From positions 930,001-994,000 of the forward strand of contig CAVVZB010000001.1 of assembly GCA_963752695.1 (NCBI GenBank): DNA of 64,000 bases. Reading direction: 5' to 3'. Positions 42,895 through 52,066 of this stretch are shown here, one piece after another. The translations under genes were made by a program, and so were the position numbers. The stretch's first letter is position 1. Every line of letters starts with the position of its first letter. The stretch is from Bog-113 sp963752695. Its GTDB lineage: Bacteria > Acidobacteriota > Terriglobia > Bryobacterales > Bryobacteraceae. The notes beneath the pieces are model-generated. The model was given only the letters and a program-made list of their open reading frames with translations, was not told the origin of the DNA and did no database searches.

Positions 42895-44769
42895 ATGCGA
42901 ACGTGGTTCCTTATCGCGGCCAGTTGCACTCTCCTTTCCGCCTCTCCGGGTCCTACCTTTTACAAAGACATCCTCCCGATCACTAACGCGTACTGCGCCC
43001 CTTGCCATCGTCCCGGCGAATCCGGCCCGTTTTCTCTTCTCTCCTATAACGATGTCAGCAAGCGCGCCCGCCAGATCCTTGCGGTAACAAAAAGCCGCTA
43101 CATGCCGCCATGGCTTCCCGACCCGGCCTGCAACCGTTTCAAGGATGAGCGAAATTTAAATCCTGCACAATTACGCACAATTGAACAATGGGTGGCTGGT
43201 GGACTCACCGAAGGTTCGCCCGCAATGGCCCCACCAGCACCGCTATTTACTCCAGGTTGGCAGCTCGGGCCGCCCGATCTGATCGTCACTGCGGCTCAGC
43301 CATATTCGCTGCCCGCCGATGGTCGCGACGTGTTTTGGAACTTCGTCCTGCGAGCGCCGGTTGATCGCACGCGCTTCGTGCGCGCCATTGAGATCCGGCC
43401 CGGCAACCTGCGTCTTGTGCATCACGCCAACCTGCTTGTCGATCGCGCCCAAGTTTCCCGGGCGCGCGAGGCGTTCCCCGGAGCGGGCTTCGGCGGAATG
43501 GATTTGGAGATCGAGACCGATACTTTTGAGCCGGATAGTCACTTCCTGTTCTGGAAACCTGGCGGGACTCCTTACGTGGAACCGGACGGAATGGCGTGGC
43601 GGCTGGACAAGGGAAACGATCTGATACTCAATGTCCACTTCCAGACCACTGGAAAGCCCGAGCAGAGCCAGCCCGAGATCGGCCTATACTTCACGGACCG
43701 GCCGCAAACCAAATTCCCCATGCTCTTGCAGTTGGAGCACGACGGCAATCTCGACATTCCCGCCGGCGACTCGGATTTCAACGTCACTGACAATTTCCGC
43801 TTGCCGCTGGACGTCAACGTCCTGGCCGTCTACCCCCACGCACATTACCTGGGTAAACAGCTCGAAGGCTATGCCACCCTGCCGGATGGGACAAGAAAGT
43901 GGCTGGTTCGGATTCCCGACTGGGACTTGAACTGGCAGGCCGTTTACCACTATGAAACGCCGCTCTTTCTACCGCGCGGAACGGTGCTTTCCATGAACTA
44001 CCACTACGACAATTCCGCCGCAAATCCCCGCAATCCCAACCATCCGCCCCAGCGCGTTCGCGGTGGTAATCAGTCCATCGACGAAATGGGCCATCTCTGG
44101 CTTCAAGTCCTGCCTGCCGGTCCGGACGATCAGCGGGCCGTGCTGCAGGAAGCCCTAATGCGCCACAGGCTGGAGAAATACCCCGGCGACTTTTCGGCAA
44201 ACTTTAACTTGGGTGCACTCTTACTTGCGCGCGATCAACCCGCACTCGCAATTTCTCTTTTGCGGGACGCGTTGCGAACCCAACCCGAGCAGCCTGCGGC
44301 CCTTACTGCCCTTGGCGCCGCGCTTGAGACAACCGGGAATTCGGCCGAAGCAAAAGCGCAGTTCGAACATGCTCTGCGCGTTCAGCCAAGCTACACCCAC
44401 GCCCGCTATAACCTCGCTGGCTTGCTCGCCAATGAAGGCCAGCTGCCGCTAGCGGTGGAGTACTTTCGGCAAGTTGCCCGTGAGAACCCGGACGATTCTG
44501 CGGCCCGCAAGCGCCTGTTCGAAACGCTCACCGATCAGGTCAACCCGCTCGCTGCGGCGGGTAAGCTTGCCGAGGCGACCGCTGCGCTCAGGGAAGCTCT
44601 GACACTCTTCCCAGGGAGCGCGGACGCGCATAACAATCTGGGTGCTGTCCTCGCCCGCCAGGGTAATCGCACGGCTGCTATTCAAGAGTTCGAAGCGGCC
44701 TTGCGGTTTGACCCAGCCCACGCCGAGGCACGCCGCAATCTGGCTCTTGCAAAGAAGCAATCGCCATGA
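42895..44769 (+). CDS. Haem c, copper-monooxygenase-like and TPR fusion
   Basis: A 624-residue exported protein. A signal peptide is followed by a single haem site C34-APC-H38 in an N-terminal cytochrome domain (to about 110). The middle part (about 125-400) resembles the two-jelly-roll fold of peptidylglycine monooxygenases with candidate copper ligands H176/H177 in LVHHANLLVD, H248 in NVHFQ, H315 and H317 in YPHAHYLG and H370 in MNYHYDNS. The C-terminal ~210 residues are TPR repeats. Its ATG follows the receptor terminator closely, and its stop overlaps the start of the next TPR gene (ATGA). Confidence 0.85.
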   Translation: MRTWFLIAASCTLLSASPGPTFYKDILPITNAYCAPCHRPGESGPFSLLSYNDVSKRARQILAVTKSRYMPPWLPDPACNRFKDERNLNPAQLRTIEQWVAGGLTEGSPAMAPPAPLFTPGWQLGPPDLIVTAAQPYSLPADGRDVFWNFVLRAPVDRTRFVRAIEIRPGNLRLVHHANLLVDRAQVSRAREAFPGAGFGGMDLEIETDTFEPDSHFLFWKPGGTPYVEPDGMAWRLDKGNDLILNVHFQTTGKPEQSQPEIGLYFTDRPQTKFPMLLQLEHDGNLDIPAGDSDFNVTDNFRLPLDVNVLAVYPHAHYLGKQLEGYATLPDGTRKWLVRIPDWDLNWQAVYHYETPLFLPRGTVLSMNYHYDNSAANPRNPNHPPQRVRGGNQSIDEMGHLWLQVLPAGPDDQRAVLQEALMRHRLEKYPGDFSANFNLGALLLARDQPALAISLLRDALRTQPEQPAALTALGAALETTGNSAEAKAQFEHALRVQPSYTHARYNLAGLLANEGQLPLAVEYFRQVARENPDDSAARKRLFETLTDQVNPLAAAGKLAEATAALREALTLFPGSADAHNNLGAVLARQGNRTAAIQEFEAALRFDPAHAEARRNLALAKKQSP

Positions 44770-45611
44770 TCGCCCTCCTGCTCGCCTTACAGATAACCGC
44801 AGTCGATCCGCACCAGCTTGCGCTCGATCAATATAAGAAGCACGATTACGCCGCCGCCGTTGCCGCATTCCAACACACTCTGGAAATCGAGAAGAGCGGT
44901 ACACCGGCTTATCAGGAATCCGTGCTCTTACTCGCCCAGAGTCTCTTCCTCACGCATCGGGCTCCGGAGGCCATCCCCTATCTCGAGAAGGCGGAAGTCT
45001 CCGGCGAAGTCCTCTACATGCTCGGTTCGGCCCACCTGATCAACCACGACGCGACAAAAGCCAATGTCAGCTTCGCCGCGATGTATGGAGTGCACCCGGC
45101 CTCCGCCGCGGCGCACTTAATTACCGCGCAAATGATGATGCGTCAAGAATTGGTGGACGATGCCCAGAAGGAAGTGCAGCGCGCTTTGGAACTCAACCCG
45201 AAGCTGCCCCAGGCACACTACCTTCTTGGCGAAATCCAAATGTTCCGTGGGGCCGCCGACTTGGCAATCGCAGCATTCAAGGATGAGATCGCCATTAACC
45301 CCGACTCCTCCACTGCTTACTACAAGCTGGGCGACGCCTACTCACGGCGTTCCGACTGGACCTCGGCCATCGCGTCCCTCCAGAAATCGGTCTGGTTAAA
45401 CCCCGATTACAGCGGTCCTTATATTCTCCTCGGGAAAGGCTATCTCAAGCTCGACCAAGCCAAGAATGCCGAGGGCGTTTTACGGCACGCGATTCAACTC
45501 GACCCTCGCAATTACTCCGCCCACTACCTGCTGGGCCAGTCGTTGATCCAGCAAGGCCGGACCGACGAAGGCCGGCAGATGCTCGACGAATCACTGAAGC
45601 TTAAGCACTAA
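44766..45611 (+). CDS. TPR-repeat protein
   Basis: A 281-residue protein of about seven TPR units (for example QAHYLLGEIQMFRGAADLAI and TAYYKLGDAYSRRSDWTSAI). A short hydrophobic N-terminus (IALLLALQITAV) may be a weak signal. It overlaps the preceding gene by four bases (ATGA), so both are translated together and probably bind each other. Its stop overlaps the end of the DUF1080 gene on the other strand. Confidence 0.8.
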   Translation: MIALLLALQITAVDPHQLALDQYKKHDYAAAVAAFQHTLEIEKSGTPAYQESVLLLAQSLFLTHRAPEAIPYLEKAEVSGEVLYMLGSAHLINHDATKANVSFAAMYGVHPASAAAHLITAQMMMRQELVDDAQKEVQRALELNPKLPQAHYLLGEIQMFRGAADLAIAAFKDEIAINPDSSTAYYKLGDAYSRRSDWTSAIASLQKSVWLNPDYSGPYILLGKGYLKLDQAKNAEGVLRHAIQLDPRNYSAHYLLGQSLIQQGRTDEGRQMLDESLKLKH

Positions 45612-46543
45612 CGAGATCCGGCCGGAACCGCGATCGTGATGTTGCGGTACTTCATCCCGCCTGTATGATCGCCTTGGATGTAGATCGGGCCCGGCTCGTT
45701 TTCATTGCTGTCCAAAGCTCCGCCCGTAATCCCGGGAATCTCCTGGTTGTCGATCGTCGTCACGCCGTCACGAACCACGGTCACTTTGCGCCCCACCAGC
45801 GTAATGTCGAAGGACTCCCACTGTCCCGGCTTCTTGGGGAGATCGACGGAAGGCGCGAGAAAGCCGTAGATCGCTCCCAGACCGTGAAGCTTGTCATTGG
45901 CGTCGACGGGTTCATATTCCACCTGCGTCTCATAGCGGCCCCGCAGATACACACCACTATTGCCGTTCTGGGGACAGTTGAACTCGACATGAAGTTTGAA
46001 GTCGTCGAATTTTGCTGTTGTCCGGATGTTGGCTCCGGCCGCCGTGTTCACCAATTCGCCATTCTGCGCGACCCAGTTGCTCTTCGGCGATTTACCTGGT
46101 TCGCCCGTCACGATTGGTTCCCACCCCGCCATGTCCTTCCCGTTAAACAGGGGCTTCGGCTTTTCCCAACTGGTGATGCGTCGGGCACTCTTGGGTGTAG
46201 CCGGCACCCCGCTGATCTCCCCTGTGGATCCGTCCGCGCGCTTCTGGGTTCCCGAAAGCTTTCCGCCCGCCGCGTGGATTTCCCAGTTGACGCCAACCTG
46301 CTTGCCCATGTACTCACTGGTTTCAAACGTCAACCCGCCCCGAACCTGCTGGACATTCTTGCCGGGATGCACGCTCGCTACCCGGCCAACTATGCGGACC
46401 CCGTCGGGAGTTACTTCCAGCCACGAAGGATAGCTGTCCTTCGCCGTCTTCACGGTCAGGTCCCAACGTCCCAACAAGGCCTGTGGCACGGGTGCCGCCA
46501 CCAGAGCGCTCATGCTCATCAAACAAAGTAAGCTCAGTTTCAT
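45608..46543 (-). CDS. DUF1080 (3-keto-disaccharide hydrolase-like) protein
   Basis: A 311-residue secreted protein. The signal peptide is LSLLCLMSMSALVAA. Residues ~20-110 form a small beta domain (LLGRWDLTVKTAKDSYPSWL); the rest is the concanavalin-like DUF1080 domain (PKPLFNGKDMAGWEP, NSGVYLRGRYETQVEYE, YRNITIAV). DUF1080 members are linked to glycan hydrolysis, possibly of 3-keto-glycosides. It starts 11 bases after the lipase maturation factor gene on the same strand. Confidence 0.88.
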   Translation of the reverse strand: MKLSLLCLMSMSALVAAPVPQALLGRWDLTVKTAKDSYPSWLEVTPDGVRIVGRVASVHPGKNVQQVRGGLTFETSEYMGKQVGVNWEIHAAGGKLSGTQKRADGSTGEISGVPATPKSARRITSWEKPKPLFNGKDMAGWEPIVTGEPGKSPKSNWVAQNGELVNTAAGANIRTTAKFDDFKLHVEFNCPQNGNSGVYLRGRYETQVEYEPVDANDKLHGLGAIYGFLAPSVDLPKKPGQWESFDITLVGRKVTVVRDGVTTIDNQEIPGITGGALDSNENEPGPIYIQGDHTGGMKYRNITIAVPAGSR

Positions 46544-46554
46544 CGCTAGCTAGT

Positions 46555-47937
46555 CTACTGCAATGACACTGCCGGGAAATACTCGCCCTTCCACTGCCGC
46601 GTCCACCAGTCTTTGCTCGCGCCGCGCGTAAATCGATATTCGTAGACCTGCGCCCGAATGTACTTGGGCGGCACTCCGTTAAACGGGTCGCTTTCCAGGA
46701 GTCGCAATACCGGCGCCGAACCTTGCAGCAGCCGCAACAGCAACTGGCCGAACCATGGATTCTGCTCATATCCGCCGAGGGCTGCAAACCACATCTGCCA
46801 ATCAAGCCGGGGTTGATACGGCGCCACCCAGGCAGGAGCTCGATCGAGCGGGCCCGCCTTATACCGGAATGGATAGGCGATCCAGGTCTTCGCGTCCCGC
46901 GAGCCCTCGATCACGATTTCCGGCCGCGTCGTCGTCATGGAAGCGAAGAGCCCGTACTCATTGATCAATCCATAGCGCCCGATCACTGCTGATGCTTGTT
47001 CGATAAAACGCGGCGGCGCTAAACCGAAAATTTCGACGATCTGCGCGCACCCGAACACGGCCACAAACGCGCAGAGGACAATTGAAACCCATCGGTTGGC
47101 GCGAGGGGATACATCGGGCTTTAACGGCGCACCTAAAAACCTGTCATCCAGCAACGGAAGGCAGAGAGCAACCGTTAGCCAGTTGAAGAATGTGTAATTG
47201 CCGGTCAGCAAAATCAGCACCTGCAGCGTTACCGTGCCGATCGCCGCGGCCTGTTTCAAGTAGCGCGGCCCAAAGATCAAGAGCGGCAACACCAGCTCCA
47301 CCACGAATACGAATCCGGCGGAGATCTTCTGAAACCATAGGGGAAATTGCGCCGCATACCAAGCAAGTGGCGTGGGAAGCGGCTGCGATTCGTAGTGATA
47401 GGTTAGCGCCGTCAGGCCGCTCCAGGTCGCGTCATGGCTCTGCAATTTCACCAGTCCGGACTCAAACATCAACCGGAACAGCAGCCAATGAAAAACCCAC
47501 ACACGCGGGGCGGCAGGCGTAAGAAAGATAACCAGAAAGCCCGCCTCCAGCAGTAGATAATCCCACTGGTAGCCCATGAACACCTGTCCGGCCGTCACGA
47601 TTGAAAGGTAAAGAAGAAACAGGACAGCGAAACTGATGCGTTGCGGCCAGCGATGCGATGGCAGTAATGCTGCCGCAATCGCGATAACCCCTCCAGCCCA
47701 GCAAAGCGCTCGCACCGCCAAGTCGCTTGAAGCCCATCGGAACACGGTCGGGAATTGCCATCCGTTTGCCGCTTTGAGGAACACGCTTACCGGCAAGATC
47801 CCGTGCGACCCGATCAGTCCGTCCGCCTGCAATGCGAAGCTTACGAACGCGATTAAATAGATGATCGCCAGCGCCCGCGCAAAAAGTCCTGCTCCGCGGA
47901 TGTACGTCGAACCGTGCTCACCTTTCCACCCGATCAC
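46555..47937 (-). CDS. Lipase maturation factor family membrane protein
   Basis: About 461 residues with many membrane segments. The patterns GQVFMGYQWDYLLLEAGFL, WLLFRLMFESGLVKLQSHD and ALTYHYESQPLPTPLAWY are characteristic of the LMF1-like family. The C-terminal soluble part includes RLDWQMWFAALGG. In animals LMF1 helps fold lipases; the bacterial role is unknown. A GTG at 47937 with GGGGAGA in front is preferred; the frame continues upstream to 48264 but that part lies antisense over the FucP-type transporter. It is divergent from that transporter. Confidence 0.85.
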   Translation of the reverse strand: MIGWKGEHGSTYIRGAGLFARALAIIYLIAFVSFALQADGLIGSHGILPVSVFLKAANGWQFPTVFRWASSDLAVRALCWAGGVIAIAAALLPSHRWPQRISFAVLFLLYLSIVTAGQVFMGYQWDYLLLEAGFLVIFLTPAAPRVWVFHWLLFRLMFESGLVKLQSHDATWSGLTALTYHYESQPLPTPLAWYAAQFPLWFQKISAGFVFVVELVLPLLIFGPRYLKQAAAIGTVTLQVLILLTGNYTFFNWLTVALCLPLLDDRFLGAPLKPDVSPRANRWVSIVLCAFVAVFGCAQIVEIFGLAPPRFIEQASAVIGRYGLINEYGLFASMTTTRPEIVIEGSRDAKTWIAYPFRYKAGPLDRAPAWVAPYQPRLDWQMWFAALGGYEQNPWFGQLLLRLLQGSAPVLRLLESDPFNGVPPKYIRAQVYEYRFTRGASKDWWTRQWKGEYFPAVSLQ

Positions 47938-48021
47938 TCTCCCCAGAACTAACACGCCAACATCCAGCTGCGATAGCCCACAGCGAGTTGATAATATGCT
48001 CGTACCAGACGGGAGTTCGGA

Positions 48022-49326
48022 ATGATACAGCCAACTACGCAGGCAGCACGGACCGAGTTTGCACCAGCCCAGAATTACGGTCCCGCATTGGCTATCCTGA
48101 CCACCCTTTTCTTCATGTGGGGGTTCGTCACCGTGCTGAATGACATCCTGGTCCCGCACCTGAAGAATATTTTCGAACTGAGCTACACGCAGATCATGTT
48201 GATCCAGTTCACGTTCTTCTCGGCGTACTTCATCATGTCGTTGCCGTCGTCCCGCATCATTCATTGGCTGGGTTATCAGAGGTCCATCGTGACGGGCCTG
48301 TCGGTGATGGGCGTTGGCGCACTGCTGTTTCTTCCCGCTGCCAGCATGGCGTCTTATCCCCTATTCCTGTTCGCGCTTTACGTGCTGGCGTCTGGAGTCA
48401 CCTTGCTGCAGGTGGCCGCCAATCCCTACGTTGCGGAACTCGGCGATCCGGCAAAAGCGTCCAGCCGCTTGACGCTCGCCCAAGCTTTGAATTCGCTCGG
48501 CACCACCATCGGCCCGTATCTGGGAGGGATGTTTATTTTGTCGGCGGCGAAGATGACCACCGATCAACTGCATGCGCTCACACCCGCGGCCCGCCAGGCG
48601 CATCAGGCGCTCGAAGCCTCCTCGGTGCGATTGCCTTACCTTGGCATTTCCATTCTGCTGTTTCTGCTTGCCATCGTCTTCTGGAAAATTCGCTTGCCCA
48701 TCTTGGCTGCTATCGACGAGACCGCGTCTTCCGGCAACAAGACGGCCGCACCGCGCAGCGTCTGGAGTTATCGTCATCTTGTACTCGGCGCCGTCGGAAT
48801 CTTCGTCTACGTCGGCGCGGAAGTCTCTATCGGAAGCTTCCTCGTGAGCTACTTCACCCTCTCGAACATCGGAGGGCTTAATGAACAGCAGGCGGCTCTG
48901 TACGTATCATTTTACTGGGGTGGGGCGATGGTGGGGCGCTTCATCGGTTCGTGGCTCATGCGAATTGTGAGCCCCGGTTTGGTCTTGGGCGGCGCGGCGA
49001 TTGCCTCGGCACTCTTGGTGGTTGTCTCCATCGTCAGCTCCGGACCGGTCGCGATGTGGAGCATCATTCTCGTGGGCTTGTTCAACTCGGTGATGTTTCC
49101 CACCATCTTTACTCTGGGAATCGATGGCCTCGGAAAAATGACCGCGGCCGGGTCCGGGTTACTCGTCATGGCTATTGTCGGCGGTGCCATTCTTCCAGTT
49201 ATCCAGGGCGCACTAGCCGACAAGTTTGGCGTCCAACTCGCTTTTATCCTTCCAGCTCTGCTTTATCTGTATATCGTGTTCTATGGGTTCGTGGGCTCGA
49301 AACACCCGGAGTTGGAAACGACTTAA
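48022..49326 (+). CDS. FucP/GluP-type sugar MFS transporter
   Basis: A 434-residue transporter with about 12 membrane helices. The opening FMWGFVTVLNDILVPHLK and the segment LLQVAANPYVAELGDP are hallmarks of the FucP/GluP (fucose, glucose or galactose:H+ symporter) group. The ATG at 48022 has GGGAG upstream. It is divergent from the lipase maturation factor across 84 bases. The likely sugar cannot be fixed from sequence. Confidence 0.92.
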   Translation: MIQPTTQAARTEFAPAQNYGPALAILTTLFFMWGFVTVLNDILVPHLKNIFELSYTQIMLIQFTFFSAYFIMSLPSSRIIHWLGYQRSIVTGLSVMGVGALLFLPAASMASYPLFLFALYVLASGVTLLQVAANPYVAELGDPAKASSRLTLAQALNSLGTTIGPYLGGMFILSAAKMTTDQLHALTPAARQAHQALEASSVRLPYLGISILLFLLAIVFWKIRLPILAAIDETASSGNKTAAPRSVWSYRHLVLGAVGIFVYVGAEVSIGSFLVSYFTLSNIGGLNEQQAALYVSFYWGGAMVGRFIGSWLMRIVSPGLVLGGAAIASALLVVVSIVSSGPVAMWSIILVGLFNSVMFPTIFTLGIDGLGKMTAAGSGLLVMAIVGGAILPVIQGALADKFGVQLAFILPALLYLYIVFYGFVGSKHPELETT

Positions 49327-49593
49327 GTACGCGGTTCCGGCGATAGATCCTGATCATTAGTAACGATCGTACGTTTGTTACTTAGCCTCCGTAACTAGTG
49401 TCCGAAATAAGTCAGGTGACAACTGTGTATTTACCTCCCGAAGCAATCTCTTCAGCGCTGCGCCGTTGCTCCAGAAAGCTAATGTCATCTCCGACCGCGG
49501 CGTCATTCCTTTAAGCGGGAGCGCTGATCAATTTCTCTCCGAGGCTGCCATTGGCCGCATTTGGGAGCGGGAAGCGAAAGTTCGCCAAGTGGT
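49327..49593. other. Intergenic, 267 bases; possible worn-out coding remnant
   Basis: Between the sugar transporter and the ArsR-methyltransferase gene. No gene-like ORF with a start and ribosome site is seen. One plus-strand frame is open to a TAG at 49593-49595 and ends with ISDRGVIPLSGSADQF and IGRIWEREAKVRQVV; this has protein-like composition and may be the tail of a lost gene, but I recognise no family. Confidence 0.35.
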
Positions 49594-50541
49594 TTAGCCC
49601 TCCACGGCCATCGCTCGTTTCCCCGCGATGGCCATCACCGTCTCAAAATGCGGCGCTAGCGCTTCGCGATGGACAACAGCGATCGACGCTTCTTCGAACC
49701 CCGCGCCGCGCAGCAGTTCCATAATTTCCACCTGGGAGAATCCAAGCCACACGTCCGCGTACATTTCGCGGGCTTCCTCGAAACCGTGCTTCAGTAAGTC
49801 CATGATCACGATCCGGCCGCCTGGCCGTACAATCCGCCAAGCCTCGTCCACCGCCTTCTGAGGATGCAGCGCATGGTGCAGACTCTGGTGCAGTAAAGCT
49901 AGATCTACTTCGCCATCCGCAATCGGCAGTTCTTCCAGATCCCCCATCCGGTATTCCAGATTGTTGACGCCATTCCGCGCTGCCACGTCCGCTCCGAATT
50001 CCACCATCTTGCGGGAGCTATCCACGGCAATCACCTTCCTCGCGCGCTGGGCCAGCATCAGTGCCAACGTGCCTTCGCCAGCACCCAGGTCGGCGATCGT
50101 CATCGGCGGCAGCAAACGAAGCAGCATTTCGCTTAAGCCTTCCCAACTGCGGCCCGGCACGTAGTTTTTTCCGAACCGCCCCGCCAGCTCATCGAAGTAA
50201 TTCCGCAGCTTGTCTTTACGCCTGCGCAGAACTAGCCCCAGGCCCTCGTCGTCCTGAGACGCCGCCGGAATCTCTTCCGCGCTCTGTCGTAACACTTCAT
50301 CGATAACAGTCGCTTCGGCTGTTGGCGGCGTAAAGCGGTAGAGGCTTTTGGCGCCGGCCCTCCGCACCTCAACAAACCGCGCCTGCTTCAACTGGGCCAG
50401 CTGCATCGAAATCCGGCTTTGCCCCATGCCCAAAATTTCCTGGAGTTCGGCCACGCTCAGCTCCTCCTGCTGCAAAAGCCGAAGAATTCGTAGGCGTCCC
50501 TCATCGCCCATCACCCGCATCGCCCGCAAAAGCTCACTCAT
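49594..50541 (-). CDS. ArsR regulator fused to SAM methyltransferase
   Basis: A 315-residue fusion. Residues ~1-95 are an ArsR/SmtB winged helix (RILRLLQQEELSVAELQEIL, MGQSRISMQLAQLKQARFVE). Residues ~110-315 are a class I methyltransferase with the SAM motif MTIADLGAGEGTLALMLA and a following acidic residue in VIAVDSSRKMVEF. It is divergent from ahcY across 41 bases, so it probably controls that promoter in response to SAM, SAH or a methylated compound. The metal-binding cysteines of true ArsR sensors are not evident. Confidence 0.9.
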   Translation of the reverse strand: MSELLRAMRVMGDEGRLRILRLLQQEELSVAELQEILGMGQSRISMQLAQLKQARFVEVRRAGAKSLYRFTPPTAEATVIDEVLRQSAEEIPAASQDDEGLGLVLRRRKDKLRNYFDELAGRFGKNYVPGRSWEGLSEMLLRLLPPMTIADLGAGEGTLALMLAQRARKVIAVDSSRKMVEFGADVAARNGVNNLEYRMGDLEELPIADGEVDLALLHQSLHHALHPQKAVDEAWRIVRPGGRIVIMDLLKHGFEEAREMYADVWLGFSQVEIMELLRGAGFEEASIAVVHREALAPHFETVMAIAGKRAMAVEG

Positions 50542-50555
50542 GTTTGGAAGCCATC

Positions 50556-50590
50556 AACTCATCATGATATATTGATACTCGTATGAGCAC
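50556..50590. promoter_or_regulatory. AT-rich candidate operator at the ahcY start
   Basis: The 41-base gap between the ArsR-methyltransferase and ahcY is AT-rich and carries an outer inverted repeat CTCAT...ATGAG at 50558-50562 and 50583-50587. ArsR-family proteins bind such dyads, but the repeat is short and its right arm covers the ahcY start codon. Confidence 0.3.
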
Positions 50591-52013
50591 TACTCTCCTC
50601 GAGCCTCTCGCCATTGAATCCAAGGTTGCCGACCCGTCACTTGCCGACTGGGGCCGCAAAGAAATCACCATCGCCGAGCAGGAAATGCCCGGCCTGATGT
50701 CGATCCGCCGCAAATACGCCAAAGCCAAGCCGCTCGCTGGCGTCCGTATTACCGGCAGTCTGCATATGACGATCCAGACCGCCGTTCTCATTGAGACGCT
50801 GGTTGATCTCGGTGCAAACGTACGCTGGGCCAGCTGCAACATCTTCTCCACCCAAGACCACGCAGCTGCCGCCATTGCCGCGACTGGCGTCCCTGTCTTT
50901 GCCTGGAAAGGCGAGACCCTCGAAGAATATTGGTGGTGCACCTATCAGGCAGTCAGCCATCCAGATGGCCAGGGACCGCAGCTGGTTGTGGATGACGGCG
51001 GTGACGTGACCCTGCTGCTCCACAAGGGCTTTGAGCTCGAAAATGGGAGCGACTGGGTTAATACGCCATCCGGCAGCCACGAAGAAAAGGTGATCAAGGA
51101 TCTCCTGAAGAAAGTTCATTCCGAAGACCCCCGGCGCTGGCACACAATCGTGTCTGCCTGGAAGGGCGTCTCGGAAGAGACCACTACTGGCGTTCACCGG
51201 CTTTACAAGATGCAGCAGGAAGGCACGCTGCTGGTTCCGGCGATCAACGTCAACGATTCGGTGACGAAATCGAAGTTTGACAATCTCTACGGCTGCCGCG
51301 AATCGTTGGCCGACGGAATCAAACGCGCCACGGACGTCATGCTGGCGGGCAAGGTGGCCGTGGTTTGCGGATATGGCGATGTCGGCAAAGGCTCCGCTCA
51401 ATCGCTACGGGGAATGGGCGCGCGCGTCATCGTGACGGAGATCGATCCCATCAACGCCTTACAGGCTGCGATGGAAGGCTACCAGGTTGCGCCGATCGAA
51501 GACACTCTCGGCACTGGCGATATCTACGTGACCTGTACGGGCAACGTCGACATCATCACGCTCCAGCACATGGAACGCATGAAAGATCAGGCCATCGTCT
51601 GTAACATCGGGCATTTCGATAACGAAATCCAGGTGGAGCCGCTTAACCAGGCCGCCGGGGTCAAGAAGATCAACATCAAGCCCCAGGTGGATCAGTACAC
51701 ATTTCCCGATGGTCACAGCATCTTCATGCTCGCCGAAGGCCGGTTAGTTAACCTTGGTTGCGCCACCGGTCATCCCAGCTTCGTGATGTCTGCCAGCTTC
51801 GCCAATCAGACGCTTGCGCAGCTCGACCTCTGGGAAAACCGCAATACTTACAAGATCGGGGTCTACACCCTTCCCAAACGCCTCGATGAAGAAGTGGCTC
51901 GCTTACATCTGGAAAAGATCGGGGTAAAGCTGACCACGCTGACGCCGCGCCAAGCCGATTACATTGGCGTCGCGGTTGACGGCCCTTACAAAGCCGATAG
52001 CTACCGCTACTAG
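50583..52013 (+). CDS. ahcY: S-adenosylhomocysteine hydrolase
   Basis: A 476-residue enzyme that splits S-adenosylhomocysteine into adenosine and homocysteine. Marks include SLHMTIQTAVLIETL, FSTQDHAAAAIA, the NAD loop VCGYGDVGKGSAQSL and the C-terminal ADYIGVAVDGPYK with the conserved KADSYRY tail. It is full length. An ATG at 50583 is right after a 41-base promoter shared with the ArsR-methyltransferase. This gives the cell a way to clear SAH formed by methyltransferases. Confidence 0.98.
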   Translation: MSTTLLEPLAIESKVADPSLADWGRKEITIAEQEMPGLMSIRRKYAKAKPLAGVRITGSLHMTIQTAVLIETLVDLGANVRWASCNIFSTQDHAAAAIAATGVPVFAWKGETLEEYWWCTYQAVSHPDGQGPQLVVDDGGDVTLLLHKGFELENGSDWVNTPSGSHEEKVIKDLLKKVHSEDPRRWHTIVSAWKGVSEETTTGVHRLYKMQQEGTLLVPAINVNDSVTKSKFDNLYGCRESLADGIKRATDVMLAGKVAVVCGYGDVGKGSAQSLRGMGARVIVTEIDPINALQAAMEGYQVAPIEDTLGTGDIYVTCTGNVDIITLQHMERMKDQAIVCNIGHFDNEIQVEPLNQAAGVKKINIKPQVDQYTFPDGHSIFMLAEGRLVNLGCATGHPSFVMSASFANQTLAQLDLWENRNTYKIGVYTLPKRLDEEVARLHLEKIGVKLTTLTPRQADYIGVAVDGPYKADSYRY

Positions 52014-52024
52014 GCTCCGGCAAG

Positions 52025-52055
52025 GCAGGGCAGACTGGTCAAAAGTCTGCCCTGC
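52025..52055. terminator. 12-bp hairpin between convergent genes
   Basis: GCAGGGCAGACT and its exact reverse complement are separated by a seven-base loop, between the ends of ahcY and speA. There is no T-run on either side, so it may act as a transcript-end stabiliser or a weak bidirectional terminator. Confidence 0.55.
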
Positions 52056-52066
52056 ATGCTTCCTGA

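Noticed and set aside
47938..48264. N-terminal extension of the lipase maturation factor
   Set aside because: It lies antisense over the sugar transporter start, is polar and unlike the family; a GTG with a ribosome site at 47937 fits better.
50542..50582. SAH riboswitch in front of ahcY
   Set aside because: Only 41 bases are available, too few for the known SAH aptamer.
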